DNA of 64,000 nucleotides from Gemmatales bacterium (GTDB lineage: Bacteria; Planctomycetota; Planctomycetia; Gemmatales; Gemmataceae): NCBI GenBank assembly GCA_026004675.1, contig BPJP01000002.1, positions 434,001-498,000 of the forward strand, written 5' to 3'. The notes under the pieces were generated by a model. It searched no databases, was not told where the DNA came from, and saw only the letters and a list, made by a program, of their open reading frames with translations. The translations under genes were made by a program, and so were the position numbers. Each line of letters opens with the position of its first letter. The stretch's first letter is position 1. Shown one piece after another: positions 35,066-42,632 of this stretch.

Positions 35066-36148
35066 TCACGACTCAAAGGACATCTCCCTACAGAGAGGGT
35101 GTCCTGCGGGAGAGCGACAAAGACGGTCGACGGCGTCTTGGTGCTGTTCAAGGCGCTGAATGGTTACCTTGTCGGGTCCAATTTCCGCGATAATCGTTCC
35201 CGCACAAGCCACGTTGCGACTGCGGCCGCTTGGTGTGCGGTCCTGGGTGGGGCGTGAGCGAGACGGAAAAGCTGGCCGGATGACACCTGGGCGAAGCTGT
35301 TCCAGTTCATCGTGGCATCGCTGTGTAATCTGAGTACAGAGAAACACCGTTTGGGCTTGGCGTAGGGCTAGAGCTGTCTCGGCCCGAGGGTGTCCATAAT
35401 TGTTGCTAGTTCCAACGGAAACAACGGCATGGGAACATCTCAGCGCTTCAGTGTACAGCCAGTGTTGCTCATCTGCGATCCGCCGTTGGTATTCTGTTTG
35501 GGATTTGTTCGTGCTCCGCGTTTGAGATAATCTCCCTCCATGGTGAGGCACCGCTACGATGTCCGCCGCTATTGCTTTTCCAAGCCGAGTGCGAATCCGG
35601 CGCCAGTCATCGATGCTCGTGTCGCCTGGAAAGACAACTCGGCGCGACCCGCAAAACAAGATCAGAACGGCGCTCGTAGCATTTGATTCTGCCGCTTTTT
35701 GCGCGTCGAGATTGTCCAGGAAAGTTGGAAAGTATAATTCCAGTGACAAACTCGCCGATTCATCCTGGTAGATGATACGTGGCTTGTTTTGCCGTTCCAG
35801 TCGAAGTGGAGGATTCACCAGGTTCCCTGCTTCATGTTCTTTCTTGACGACGGCGTAGAGATGCAAGTGTTCAATTGGGCGGTCCTGCAGGAAGTAGAGT
35901 TGGTCGATCGCCTTTGGATACGCAACGAGGATGTCGGTTACGCCGCCGTGATGGTCGATGTCGTTGTGTGAAACGATTAAAGCGACTATCTGATCGACGT
36001 GGCGCTTTAGTAGTTGCAATGGGATCGATGCGGAACGCCCGCAGTCAATGACAAGCGCTCGACGCTCTCCTAGCAAGATGACATTCGACGACCCCTGCCC
36101 TACGTCGAGGAAATAACACTCCGCAGCTATCGTCAAGGCGTTCTCCAA
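35066..36148 (-). CDS. ComEC/Rec2-like metallo-beta-lactamase-fold hydrolase
   Basis: A 360-residue soluble MBL-fold protein. The ComEC-like opening is AECYFLDVGQGSSNVILLG, the metal-binding HxDxDH is at 61-66 (SHNDIDHHGG), a further metal Asp is in VVFPGDTSID (about 176) and the second His pair is in VPHHGG (202-203). These ligands suggest an active phosphodiesterase or nuclease; ComEC-type MBL domains degrade one DNA strand during uptake. The membrane channel part of ComEC is absent, and there is no signal peptide. The gene overlaps the upstream unknown gene by 16 bases and is the last of a three-gene operon of lower GC content. Residues beyond 300 show no motif. Confidence 0.85.
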   Translation of the reverse strand: MENALTIAAECYFLDVGQGSSNVILLGERRALVIDCGRSASIPLQLLKRHVDQIVALIVSHNDIDHHGGVTDILVAYPKAIDQLYFLQDRPIEHLHLYAVVKKEHEAGNLVNPPLRLERQNKPRIIYQDESASLSLELYFPTFLDNLDAQKAAESNATSAVLILFCGSRRVVFPGDTSIDDWRRIRTRLGKAIAADIVAVPHHGGRLSQTRSTNKSQTEYQRRIADEQHWLYTEALRCSHAVVSVGTSNNYGHPRAETALALRQAQTVFLCTQITQRCHDELEQLRPGVIRPAFPSRSRPTQDRTPSGRSRNVACAGTIIAEIGPDKVTIQRLEQHQDAVDRLCRSPAGHPLCREMSFES

Positions 36149-36858
36149 TCACGGGGGGATTCCGGGAGGGTTACGGTCGTTGGAAGTGAATTCCAGAAAT
36201 TGGATAACTCGGACTTGGACATGGAACCAAGCGCAGGCGTTCGTTGAACATAGTGCACTTTGCGCAATCTCCAACTGAGGCGATCTCGCTCTACAATCGC
36301 CTCAAACCACTGGCCCACCTTGTAGGCGGCGAACTCCGCTGGCATCAGCTCCAACCGAACAATCTCCTTGATACCGTCTACCCAGGAAATTTGCCGCGGC
36401 AGGGGCCTGGCCTGAGTGATCTGGCCAAGTTGCCGGAATACCACCGGGGTTTCGTTTTGGTACGCCACGACATCGATAAGATCCTCCAAGTCTTTCCAAC
36501 GGCGTCGCTCTTCATCCTCCATCTCAAACGGCCGCTTGCGATACAGATCTTGAAACGACTCATGTACTTGATCGCGCCAATCCTCGTAGGCAGCTTCAGG
36601 AGAATCGCCATAACCGATAAAGTCAGGGCTGAAGCCCTGCACCCAAATCTCCCAACAAGCGCCTTTGAAAAGAAAAACTGCCTGCACGGGGTTGCGCAAG
36701 TGGTAGATTGTCTCGCCTACGATGACATCACTTATTGGGATGATCCCGCCAGGAACAAAGCCAGCCTCCTTTGGATACCACGAACGATCTTCGGCAGCAC
36801 GTTCGGATACCAGATAGAAACTGCTAGGAGGCGGCACAACGTCAGAAATATATACCAT
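36133..36858 (-). CDS. Unknown protein, middle gene of the MBL/TIGR04255 cassette
   Basis: A 241-residue protein with no recognised domain. It looks cytoplasmic and mixed alpha/beta. The middle contains a short motif similar to HicB-like or small partner proteins (FIGYGDSPEAAYEDWRDQVH, about 79-98), then a charged helix (RPFEMEDEERRRWKDLEDLI). It lies between the TIGR04255-type gene (2-base gap) and the MBL gene (16-base overlap), so its product is expected to be made with both and perhaps to bridge them. The base composition of this stretch is lower in GC than the flanking mutS2 and DUF255 genes, suggesting transfer as a unit. Confidence 0.75.
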   Translation of the reverse strand: MVYISDVVPPPSSFYLVSERAAEDRSWYPKEAGFVPGGIIPISDVIVGETIYHLRNPVQAVFLFKGACWEIWVQGFSPDFIGYGDSPEAAYEDWRDQVHESFQDLYRKRPFEMEDEERRRWKDLEDLIDVVAYQNETPVVFRQLGQITQARPLPRQISWVDGIKEIVRLELMPAEFAAYKVGQWFEAIVERDRLSWRLRKVHYVQRTPALGSMSKSELSNFWNSLPTTVTLPESPRDWRTP

Positions 36859-36860
36859 GA

Positions 36861-37643
36861 TTACGAACTCCCTATTGGGCCAAATAAGGCCCAGCCTCGC
36901 TCGGTGAAGCTGTCCCGGAAACAGTCAACCAAACGTCTGTGCGCTCTATCCAGGCGCAGTCGAATCTCCTCCTTGTTCAAGGATGCAACGTCCTCGCAAA
37001 TACATTTCCAGTGCATCTGGAAGCGGAGAATCCCCTCCCCAGGCTTTGTAGGAACCGTGTCAAACCAGAGCAAAAGTTGGTCTCTCGTCTCAGTTTGGGG
37101 AAAGAACAACCGCAGTGACACGTATCCGATTGGTCCAAAGGTCTCCTCCGGTGTTTCTACTCGCAGACGGAAATAGTCCTCCAGTTGGATTGTCGCACCG
37201 GCAGGAACAGGAATCTCGATTAAGTCGAGATAGGTCAGCGCAGTGCGATGGACTGCAACTGGCTGAAAATGCTCGACATACGAATCGAGCTTGTGCAGGG
37301 CTTCGGTGCACAGCTCTCGAAAACCTGGATAGGTCTCGCCCTTACGTACAAAACTATAAACCAGGAGGTCATTGCCAACTTGGAGCCAACGACTCCCTTC
37401 TTCGTTTCGTGCCCGTACCCGGTCCAAGCTGATCTTCCCAGAAATCGCTTTCGGAGTGCCGTCCGGAGTTCGCTTCTCAATGCGTATCTTCTCTTCTTGG
37501 ATAACCTCCACATGAGGATATTCCCCCTGGAAAAGATCGATAAATGGGACGGCAACCGCCGGGTCCCAAGGTTGCTTATCCGGTCGGGGGTCGAAGTGAA
37601 ACTCGACCCCTACCTCGATCACGGGTGGTTTGGTCAACTCCAA
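36861..37643 (-). CDS. TIGR04255-family protein (sporadically distributed, function unknown)
   Basis: A 260-residue protein matching the sporadically distributed TIGR04255 pattern: an N-terminal [15 protein letters not shown], a central HRTALTYLDLIEIPV and a late RFQMHWKCICEDVASLNKEE segment. The fold appears alpha/beta and cytoplasmic. The start codon is TTG at 37643, preceded six bases away by a strong GGAGGG; the next in-frame Met is much further in, so TTG is the likely true start. It leads the three-gene cassette ending in the MBL hydrolase. Family function is not known; its patchy distribution suits an accessory or defence role, which is inference. Confidence 0.78.
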   Translation of the reverse strand: MELTKPPVIEVGVEFHFDPRPDKQPWDPAVAVPFIDLFQGEYPHVEVIQEEKIRIEKRTPDGTPKAISGKISLDRVRARNEEGSRWLQVGNDLLVYSFVRKGETYPGFRELCTEALHKLDSYVEHFQPVAVHRTALTYLDLIEIPVPAGATIQLEDYFRLRVETPEETFGPIGYVSLRLFFPQTETRDQLLLWFDTVPTKPGEGILRFQMHWKCICEDVASLNKEEIRLRLDRAHRRLVDCFRDSFTERGWALFGPIGSS

Positions 37644-37649
37644 CGATTA

Positions 37650-37655
37650 CCCTCC
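37650..37655 (-). promoter_or_regulatory. GGAGGG ribosome binding site deciding a TTG start
   Basis: The minus strand reads GGAGGG at 37655-37650, then six bases, then TTG (37643-37641). The spacing is ideal, and it is the only such site near the gene, so it supports TTG as the start codon of the TIGR04255-type protein. Confidence 0.7.
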
Positions 37656-37916
37656 GCAATAATCCTTTACGCGCTTCCCGCACGATTGTAGCAGCCAGAG
37701 GTTTCAGCGCAAACCGACTATTGCTATGCTATTGCCGCACGGTGCCACCGGCGTACCCCGCCGATGCGCGTCGCACAACTTGTTCTCTGCAAGCAATCCC
37801 CAGAAGAAGAATGGCGAACTGCCTGCCGATGGCGTTTTGGCATGGATAGAATAGTGTCCAAACGCCGAGACCTCGGCGCTGGAACTGGTCTGCTCTGACG
37901 GGGCACTCGACAGCAG

Positions 37917-39863
37917 ATGGATGCACATACTCTCGACCTGTTGGAATACCACAAAGTCCGCGAGTTGCTGGCGGGCTACGCTTCGAGTTCACTGGGCAAA
38001 ACCCTGGCTCTCGAGCTGGAACCGAGTACGGACGAGCAGCAGATTCGGGCCGAGTTGGCGTTGGTCAGCGAAATGGTCGAACTGATCGGGGAAGGGCAAC
38101 CGCCGCCGTTGGCAGGGCTTAACGACGTTCGCCTTCTGGTTCGGCGGGCGGCCATCGGCTCGATGCTGACGCCGGACCAGCTCCTCGAAGTCGCCGGCAC
38201 GCTGCATTGCACTGGCAATGTCTTTCGCTACCGCATGCGCCTGGACGGGAAATTCGCGAGGCTGCTGGCCCTTTTGGCGCCGATCGAGGACATGGGCCCG
38301 CTGGCCAAAACGATTCATGGCTATCTCGATGCCCGCGGCCACGTCCTTGACATGGCCAGCCCGGAACTGGCCCGGATTCGCCAGCAGCTCGCCGATCTCG
38401 ACGAACGAGTCCAACAGCAAATAAAAAAACTATTACGCGATCCGGAGATTCGCAAAGTCTTGCGCTTTGCCAATGCAACGGTCAGCGGCGATCACTATGT
38501 GCTGCCCGTGGCGATCAACTATCGGCACAAGATCGCAGGCGTCGTGCACCGGACCAGCAGTTCGGGAGAGACGGTGTATATCGAGCCGGCCGCCGTGGCG
38601 AGCTTGAGTGCTGAACGCGTCGTGCTCAAGGGGGAAGAAGAGCGTGAAGAGAAACGCATTCTCCGGCGTCTGAGCGGCGAGGTGGGTCGGGTCGCCAAAC
38701 CTCTGTGCTTTGCCATCGAGGCCATGGCGAAGCTCGATCTGGTGACGGCCAAAGCCCGCTTCAGCCGGGATTTCAACATGTCGGCGCCGCAGATCGACAC
38801 TGGCGGCGGGTTGTGGCTGCGACAAGCGAGACATCCTCTGCTGGAACATCTCTGTCGACAGGTCGCCAAGAACCCAGACGCACGAAATCCCGGATCGGCT
38901 GCACGCACGCGAACCAATGCGCCGAAAGAAGTCGTTCCGATCGATGTCCGGCTTGGCAAACCCTTTCGCCTTTTGGTGATTACCGGACCGAATACGGGAG
39001 GCAAAACGGTCACGCTCAAAACCACTGGCCTGCTTTGCTTGATGGCCCAATCGGGTCTGCACATTCCCGCTGAACAGGGCAGCCATCTTCCGATCTTCCG
39101 ACATATTCTCGCTGACATCGGCGACGAGCAAAGCCTGGAGCAATCGCTGAGCACGTTCAGTTCGCACATTTCACGGGTCGCCGAGATCCTGAAACTCGCC
39201 GGGCCACAATCCCTGATCCTCCTCGATGAGCTGGGGGCCGGCACCGATCCGACGGAGGGGGCGGCTCTTGGACGGGCTATTTTGGATGAGTTGGATCGAT
39301 CCGGCTGCCTGGCGATGGTGACGACGCACCTGGGTGATTTGAAAACCTATGCGTTCACCAATGCGCATGCGGAGAACGCAGCCGTCGAGTTCGACAGTGA
39401 AACGCTGCAGCCGACCTACCGCTTGTTGATCGGTCAGTTCGGGATGAGCAACGCGTTGCGGATCGCCAGGCGATTGAAGTTGCCGCGTTCGTTGATTCAG
39501 CGTGCCCGACGCTACTTGCGGCGGCGAGGGCGGCGTGCTCCGGAGTTGAAGAGGCTTCAGGATTTGCGCCAGGAAGCGGAACAAGCTCGCGCAGAAGCCC
39601 TGCGCGCCCAGCATGAAGCCGACCGACAGCGCGAAGAATACCGCAAAAAGATCGATGAGCTTGAACGCGAGGCGGAACGCGCTGCCAGACTGAAATCGGC
39701 TCGCGCTCAACTTCGCGCCGACGACATCGTCCGCGTAGCGCGGTTCGATAAACCAGGTCGCATTGTCCGGATCGACCACAAGAAGAACATCGCCATTGTC
39801 AGCGTCGGTCTGGGGCAGTGGGAATTCCCGCTCGACGAAGTTTTTCCGCTGGAAGAGACGTGA
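37917..39863 (+). CDS. mutS2: MutS2-family ATPase lacking the Smr nuclease domain
   Basis: A MutS2 protein of 648 residues. The clamp and lever regions (residues 1-290) include the GDHYVLPVAINYRHKIAGVV segment. Walker A is at 357-364 (GPNTGGKT) and Walker B at 433-447 (LILLDELGAGTDPTE). A long charged coiled coil spans about 520-590, followed by a small KOW-like beta region at the end (RVARFDKPGRIVRI). The family normally has about 780 residues and ends with an Smr endonuclease domain; here the chain stops after the KOW-like part. MutS2 rescues stalled ribosomes or suppresses recombination. The start rests on the family N-terminus MDAHTLDLLEYHKVRELL. Confidence 0.9.
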   Translation: MDAHTLDLLEYHKVRELLAGYASSSLGKTLALELEPSTDEQQIRAELALVSEMVELIGEGQPPPLAGLNDVRLLVRRAAIGSMLTPDQLLEVAGTLHCTGNVFRYRMRLDGKFARLLALLAPIEDMGPLAKTIHGYLDARGHVLDMASPELARIRQQLADLDERVQQQIKKLLRDPEIRKVLRFANATVSGDHYVLPVAINYRHKIAGVVHRTSSSGETVYIEPAAVASLSAERVVLKGEEEREEKRILRRLSGEVGRVAKPLCFAIEAMAKLDLVTAKARFSRDFNMSAPQIDTGGGLWLRQARHPLLEHLCRQVAKNPDARNPGSAARTRTNAPKEVVPIDVRLGKPFRLLVITGPNTGGKTVTLKTTGLLCLMAQSGLHIPAEQGSHLPIFRHILADIGDEQSLEQSLSTFSSHISRVAEILKLAGPQSLILLDELGAGTDPTEGAALGRAILDELDRSGCLAMVTTHLGDLKTYAFTNAHAENAAVEFDSETLQPTYRLLIGQFGMSNALRIARRLKLPRSLIQRARRYLRRRGRRAPELKRLQDLRQEAEQARAEALRAQHEADRQREEYRKKIDELEREAERAARLKSARAQLRADDIVRVARFDKPGRIVRIDHKKNIAIVSVGLGQWEFPLDEVFPLEET

Positions 39864-39874
39864 ATCGGCGAAGT

Positions 39875-40267
39875 TCAAAACGGCTCCGGTCGCCAGTCGG
39901 GCGGATTCGGTTCGCCGAACCAGTGCGACAAATCGGTGTACTGCATATATTCGATGATGATTCCGTGTTTGTGGATGAACGCCACCTGCCCGAAGCCGCC
40001 CGGATCGAAAGGACCGAGGATCACGTCTTCGCCATCGAGAGCGGCTGTTAAATCGTCAACGCGATAAGCGACGTGCGGCCAATTCCACAGTTTCCAAAGA
40101 GCGACATTTTCTCGCGGAATATCGGGGCGATCTTTGGCGCGGATGTACTCGATGCGCTGCGGGTGCTTGCGGGGATTGGTCACCCAGACCTGGCTGAACT
40201 CGACCCAACTTTCGCCAGGCTTAGGTTCGGTCGTGGGAAGGCCGATGTGATCGAAGGCGAGTTTCAT
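39875..40267 (-). CDS. VOC-superfamily (glyoxalase-like) protein
   Basis: A 130-residue protein of the vicinal-oxygen-chelate fold: MKLAFDHIGLPTTEP at the start with its metal-ligand-type His, a central WPHVAYRVDDLTAALDGE with the second, and FIHKHGIIIEYMQ with the terminal Glu. VOC proteins include lactoylglutathione lyase, dioxygenases and resistance proteins; which one is not evident. AAGGA precedes the ATG at 40267 by eight bases (a GTG at 40270 is the alternative). It begins just after the SEC-C/TPR gene stop and is probably translated with it, and it ends 12 bases from the convergent mutS2 stop. Confidence 0.78.
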   Translation of the reverse strand: MKLAFDHIGLPTTEPKPGESWVEFSQVWVTNPRKHPQRIEYIRAKDRPDIPRENVALWKLWNWPHVAYRVDDLTAALDGEDVILGPFDPGGFGQVAFIHKHGIIIEYMQYTDLSHWFGEPNPPDWRPEPF

Positions 40268-40272
40268 CACGG

Positions 40273-42336
40273 TTATCCTTTTCTGGCAGCTTCGACCAGT
40301 TCGAGAAGATATTGCTCCATATCGCGATCGTTTTTCGAACGGGCGGCGGCCAGCCCTTTTTCCGCAAAACGAAGAGCACGTTCCTTTTGTCGAGCGGAAA
40401 GCATGACTTCCGCTGCCAGGCCGTGGTGTTTTGGATCGGGGGTACGCTCCAAAAGTCGTTCAAAGATTTGCTGCGCCTGGTCGAACTCGCCTCGCTGGGC
40501 ATAAATCCGGCCACGGCGAAGCTCGAAATCATCTCGCCGCCGCCCTTCGTTGTGTTCGGAATCAACACGTTCGGCATCATCGAGATAATGCAAGGCCGTT
40601 TCGGTATCGTTTTCTTCCAGGGCCAACTGCACCAGATGCGAATAGCAATAGTAACGATCGCTTTTGTCCTTCGGTACCGGGCGAGCGACGATGGCTTTGG
40701 CGAATTTACCGGCGAGTTCGCGGGCGTCGAGTTTCATGGCCGACCGGAAGGCACGTTCCAAATCGTCATCGCTGAGCTTGTCGGTTTCCAGAGCTGCCAG
40801 CTCCGCAGCTCCCATGGCATCGATATTCCCCTCGTGCTCGCCGTCGGCTCCTTCGAGCAGCCCCAATTTGCGGCAGACACGATTGAAATCGACCTCTCGG
40901 AAAAAGGTATGCTTACAAACGGATTCCAAATAGCGCACGTTCCCGAGCAGTTTTTTCCGCAAGACCGGTGAAGCGGCGGCATCGATCGGCGCTACCGAGT
41001 TAAGCGATTTGAGCGGCTTGTGAATCCACACTTCTTCGTAGTATTTTCGAATATTTTCTATCAGACGATCTCGCCATTCTGACTTTTGGACATCAAAAGA
41101 CACCTTTAAGGCAGGCAGAAAGATTTCGGAAGAATCCAACGGCTCCGGGTTGGCGGCCAGTTGCGAAATGGCATCCCCGAACCGCGCCTCCAAATCAGCG
41201 GATAGACTCTCCAAGTCGGATTGCGTCGCGCAGCAAATGCGCAGAATGGCCTTCACGAGCAAAGCAGATGCTTGAACTCTCGCCATTGGCCGCGTGTCGC
41301 CGCCTCCCACGAGTTCCGGCGTTTTTTCTACGACCCAGAAGCCCAGTAAACCTTCTTCGAGATTACGACTCAAAACGAACACCCGCCGCTCTTGAATAAG
41401 CGACGTCAAGGTTTTGACAAAGTCCTCAGCATCCATCACCTGAAACAGCGCGACATAGCCACAATAATCCGACTGCTCGTATTGGTTGCCTTCCAAACGA
41501 AGTGCTTCGACCACTGCCCAGGCGGCAGCCGCCTTCTCTTCGTCGGTTTCGAGCTCGACATACCGTTCGAAAGCTTCGATGGCTGGCTGATGAGCACCGC
41601 TTTGAGCCTGGGCAAGCCCCAGGTTGTACCACACTGCCGGCTCGTCCGGGAATTGTTTGGCAGCTTCCTCGAAAAAGCGGGCCGCTTTGACCGGATGGGC
41701 CGGGTTTTCCTCTTGCAGAGCGGACCAGGCTTTTCGGCACTCTTCAGATGCCCCCGCTGGCGGATCGAGATAGCGATAATCGGTACGGACAATGGCTGCT
41801 GCATTGCCGTTCCGCCCATAGAGGTTTTCGTAATCCTGCAGGAGGTCTTTCGACGGATCATGCCGAGCGGCCAGCGCTAACGCCGTCTTGGCGGAGAACT
41901 CATGAGATTGCTTCTTCTGCAAATTGAAAATCGTCAGGTAGACATCCATCAGTGCTCGCGACGAAGGATGAAAGGCTTCAGCGGCTTTCCACAGAAGACG
42001 CACGGCTTCGTCTATGTCGTTTTCTGCCAAGCGAATGAGGGCCTCGCACTGGAACCCGAAAGGATAGTTGGGATTGATGGCGAACGCCTTTTGCAAACAT
42101 TCTTTCGCTTCATCGAGGCGGTCATCGAGGATCAACAGATGAGCTTTCCGCCCAAATACTTCCGGATTGTCGGAATGGGAGGCGATGATTTTGTCCATCA
42201 ATTGCAGACTGGCCTCGCGTTGCCCTTCGGCATGTCGCTGGTAGGCTTTTTCGACGTGAACGAAGATCGGCTGGCAGCACCATTTGAATTTCTTGCCACT
42301 GCCACACTCGCAGAAGTCATAGGGATCATGAGCCAT
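40273..42336 (-). CDS. SEC-C motif and TPR-repeat protein
   Basis: A 687-residue cytoplasmic protein. The N-terminus (FCECGSGKKFKWCC, residues 8-21) is a zinc-binding SEC-C motif of the type at the end of SecA, associated with ribosome or SecB contacts. The rest is mostly helical tetratricopeptide repeats: an N-terminal group at about 30-130, a pair at 225-270 (AVWYNLGLAQAQSGAHQPAI) and a C-terminal group at 575-680. The central part (290-500) has no known domain. A role in translation or protein quality control is inferred from the SEC-C motif. The VOC gene follows immediately. The 296-base gap upstream is shared with the divergent kinase gene. Confidence 0.8.
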   Translation of the reverse strand: MAHDPYDFCECGSGKKFKWCCQPIFVHVEKAYQRHAEGQREASLQLMDKIIASHSDNPEVFGRKAHLLILDDRLDEAKECLQKAFAINPNYPFGFQCEALIRLAENDIDEAVRLLWKAAEAFHPSSRALMDVYLTIFNLQKKQSHEFSAKTALALAARHDPSKDLLQDYENLYGRNGNAAAIVRTDYRYLDPPAGASEECRKAWSALQEENPAHPVKAARFFEEAAKQFPDEPAVWYNLGLAQAQSGAHQPAIEAFERYVELETDEEKAAAAWAVVEALRLEGNQYEQSDYCGYVALFQVMDAEDFVKTLTSLIQERRVFVLSRNLEEGLLGFWVVEKTPELVGGGDTRPMARVQASALLVKAILRICCATQSDLESLSADLEARFGDAISQLAANPEPLDSSEIFLPALKVSFDVQKSEWRDRLIENIRKYYEEVWIHKPLKSLNSVAPIDAAASPVLRKKLLGNVRYLESVCKHTFFREVDFNRVCRKLGLLEGADGEHEGNIDAMGAAELAALETDKLSDDDLERAFRSAMKLDARELAGKFAKAIVARPVPKDKSDRYYCYSHLVQLALEENDTETALHYLDDAERVDSEHNEGRRRDDFELRRGRIYAQRGEFDQAQQIFERLLERTPDPKHHGLAAEVMLSARQKERALRFAEKGLAAARSKNDRDMEQYLLELVEAARKG

Positions 42337-42454
42337 GAAGAAATCCTTTCGCTTATGCTTTCATAACGAATCGGGGCTTTCGCTTTGGTCTAATTTAACA
42401 AGGAAATACCGGTTTTGTCGACGACCGCACTCGGAAGTTTGCCGGGATTAAGGG

Positions 42455-42483
42455 TTGACATCACTTATGGTTTGGAACATGCT
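42455..42483 (+). promoter_or_regulatory. Likely promoter for the kinase-like gene
   Basis: A perfect -35 TTGACA at 42455-42460 is followed 17 bases later by CATGCT (42478-42483), a weak but acceptable -10, upstream of the gene at 42633. The 296-base gap holds nothing else noticeable. Confidence 0.4.
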
Positions 42484-42632
42484 AACTTAAAAGAGCTTGC
42501 AGAGACAATCGAAGCGACGGTTTCATCCCCTCTATAGCGTTTGATCGTTGCGACAATCATGGTGCGAAATCGTCGTGTCGACGTTGGCACGAAGGCACTT
42601 GGCGCGTAATACTGCTAGAGGAAGCCTGAGTT

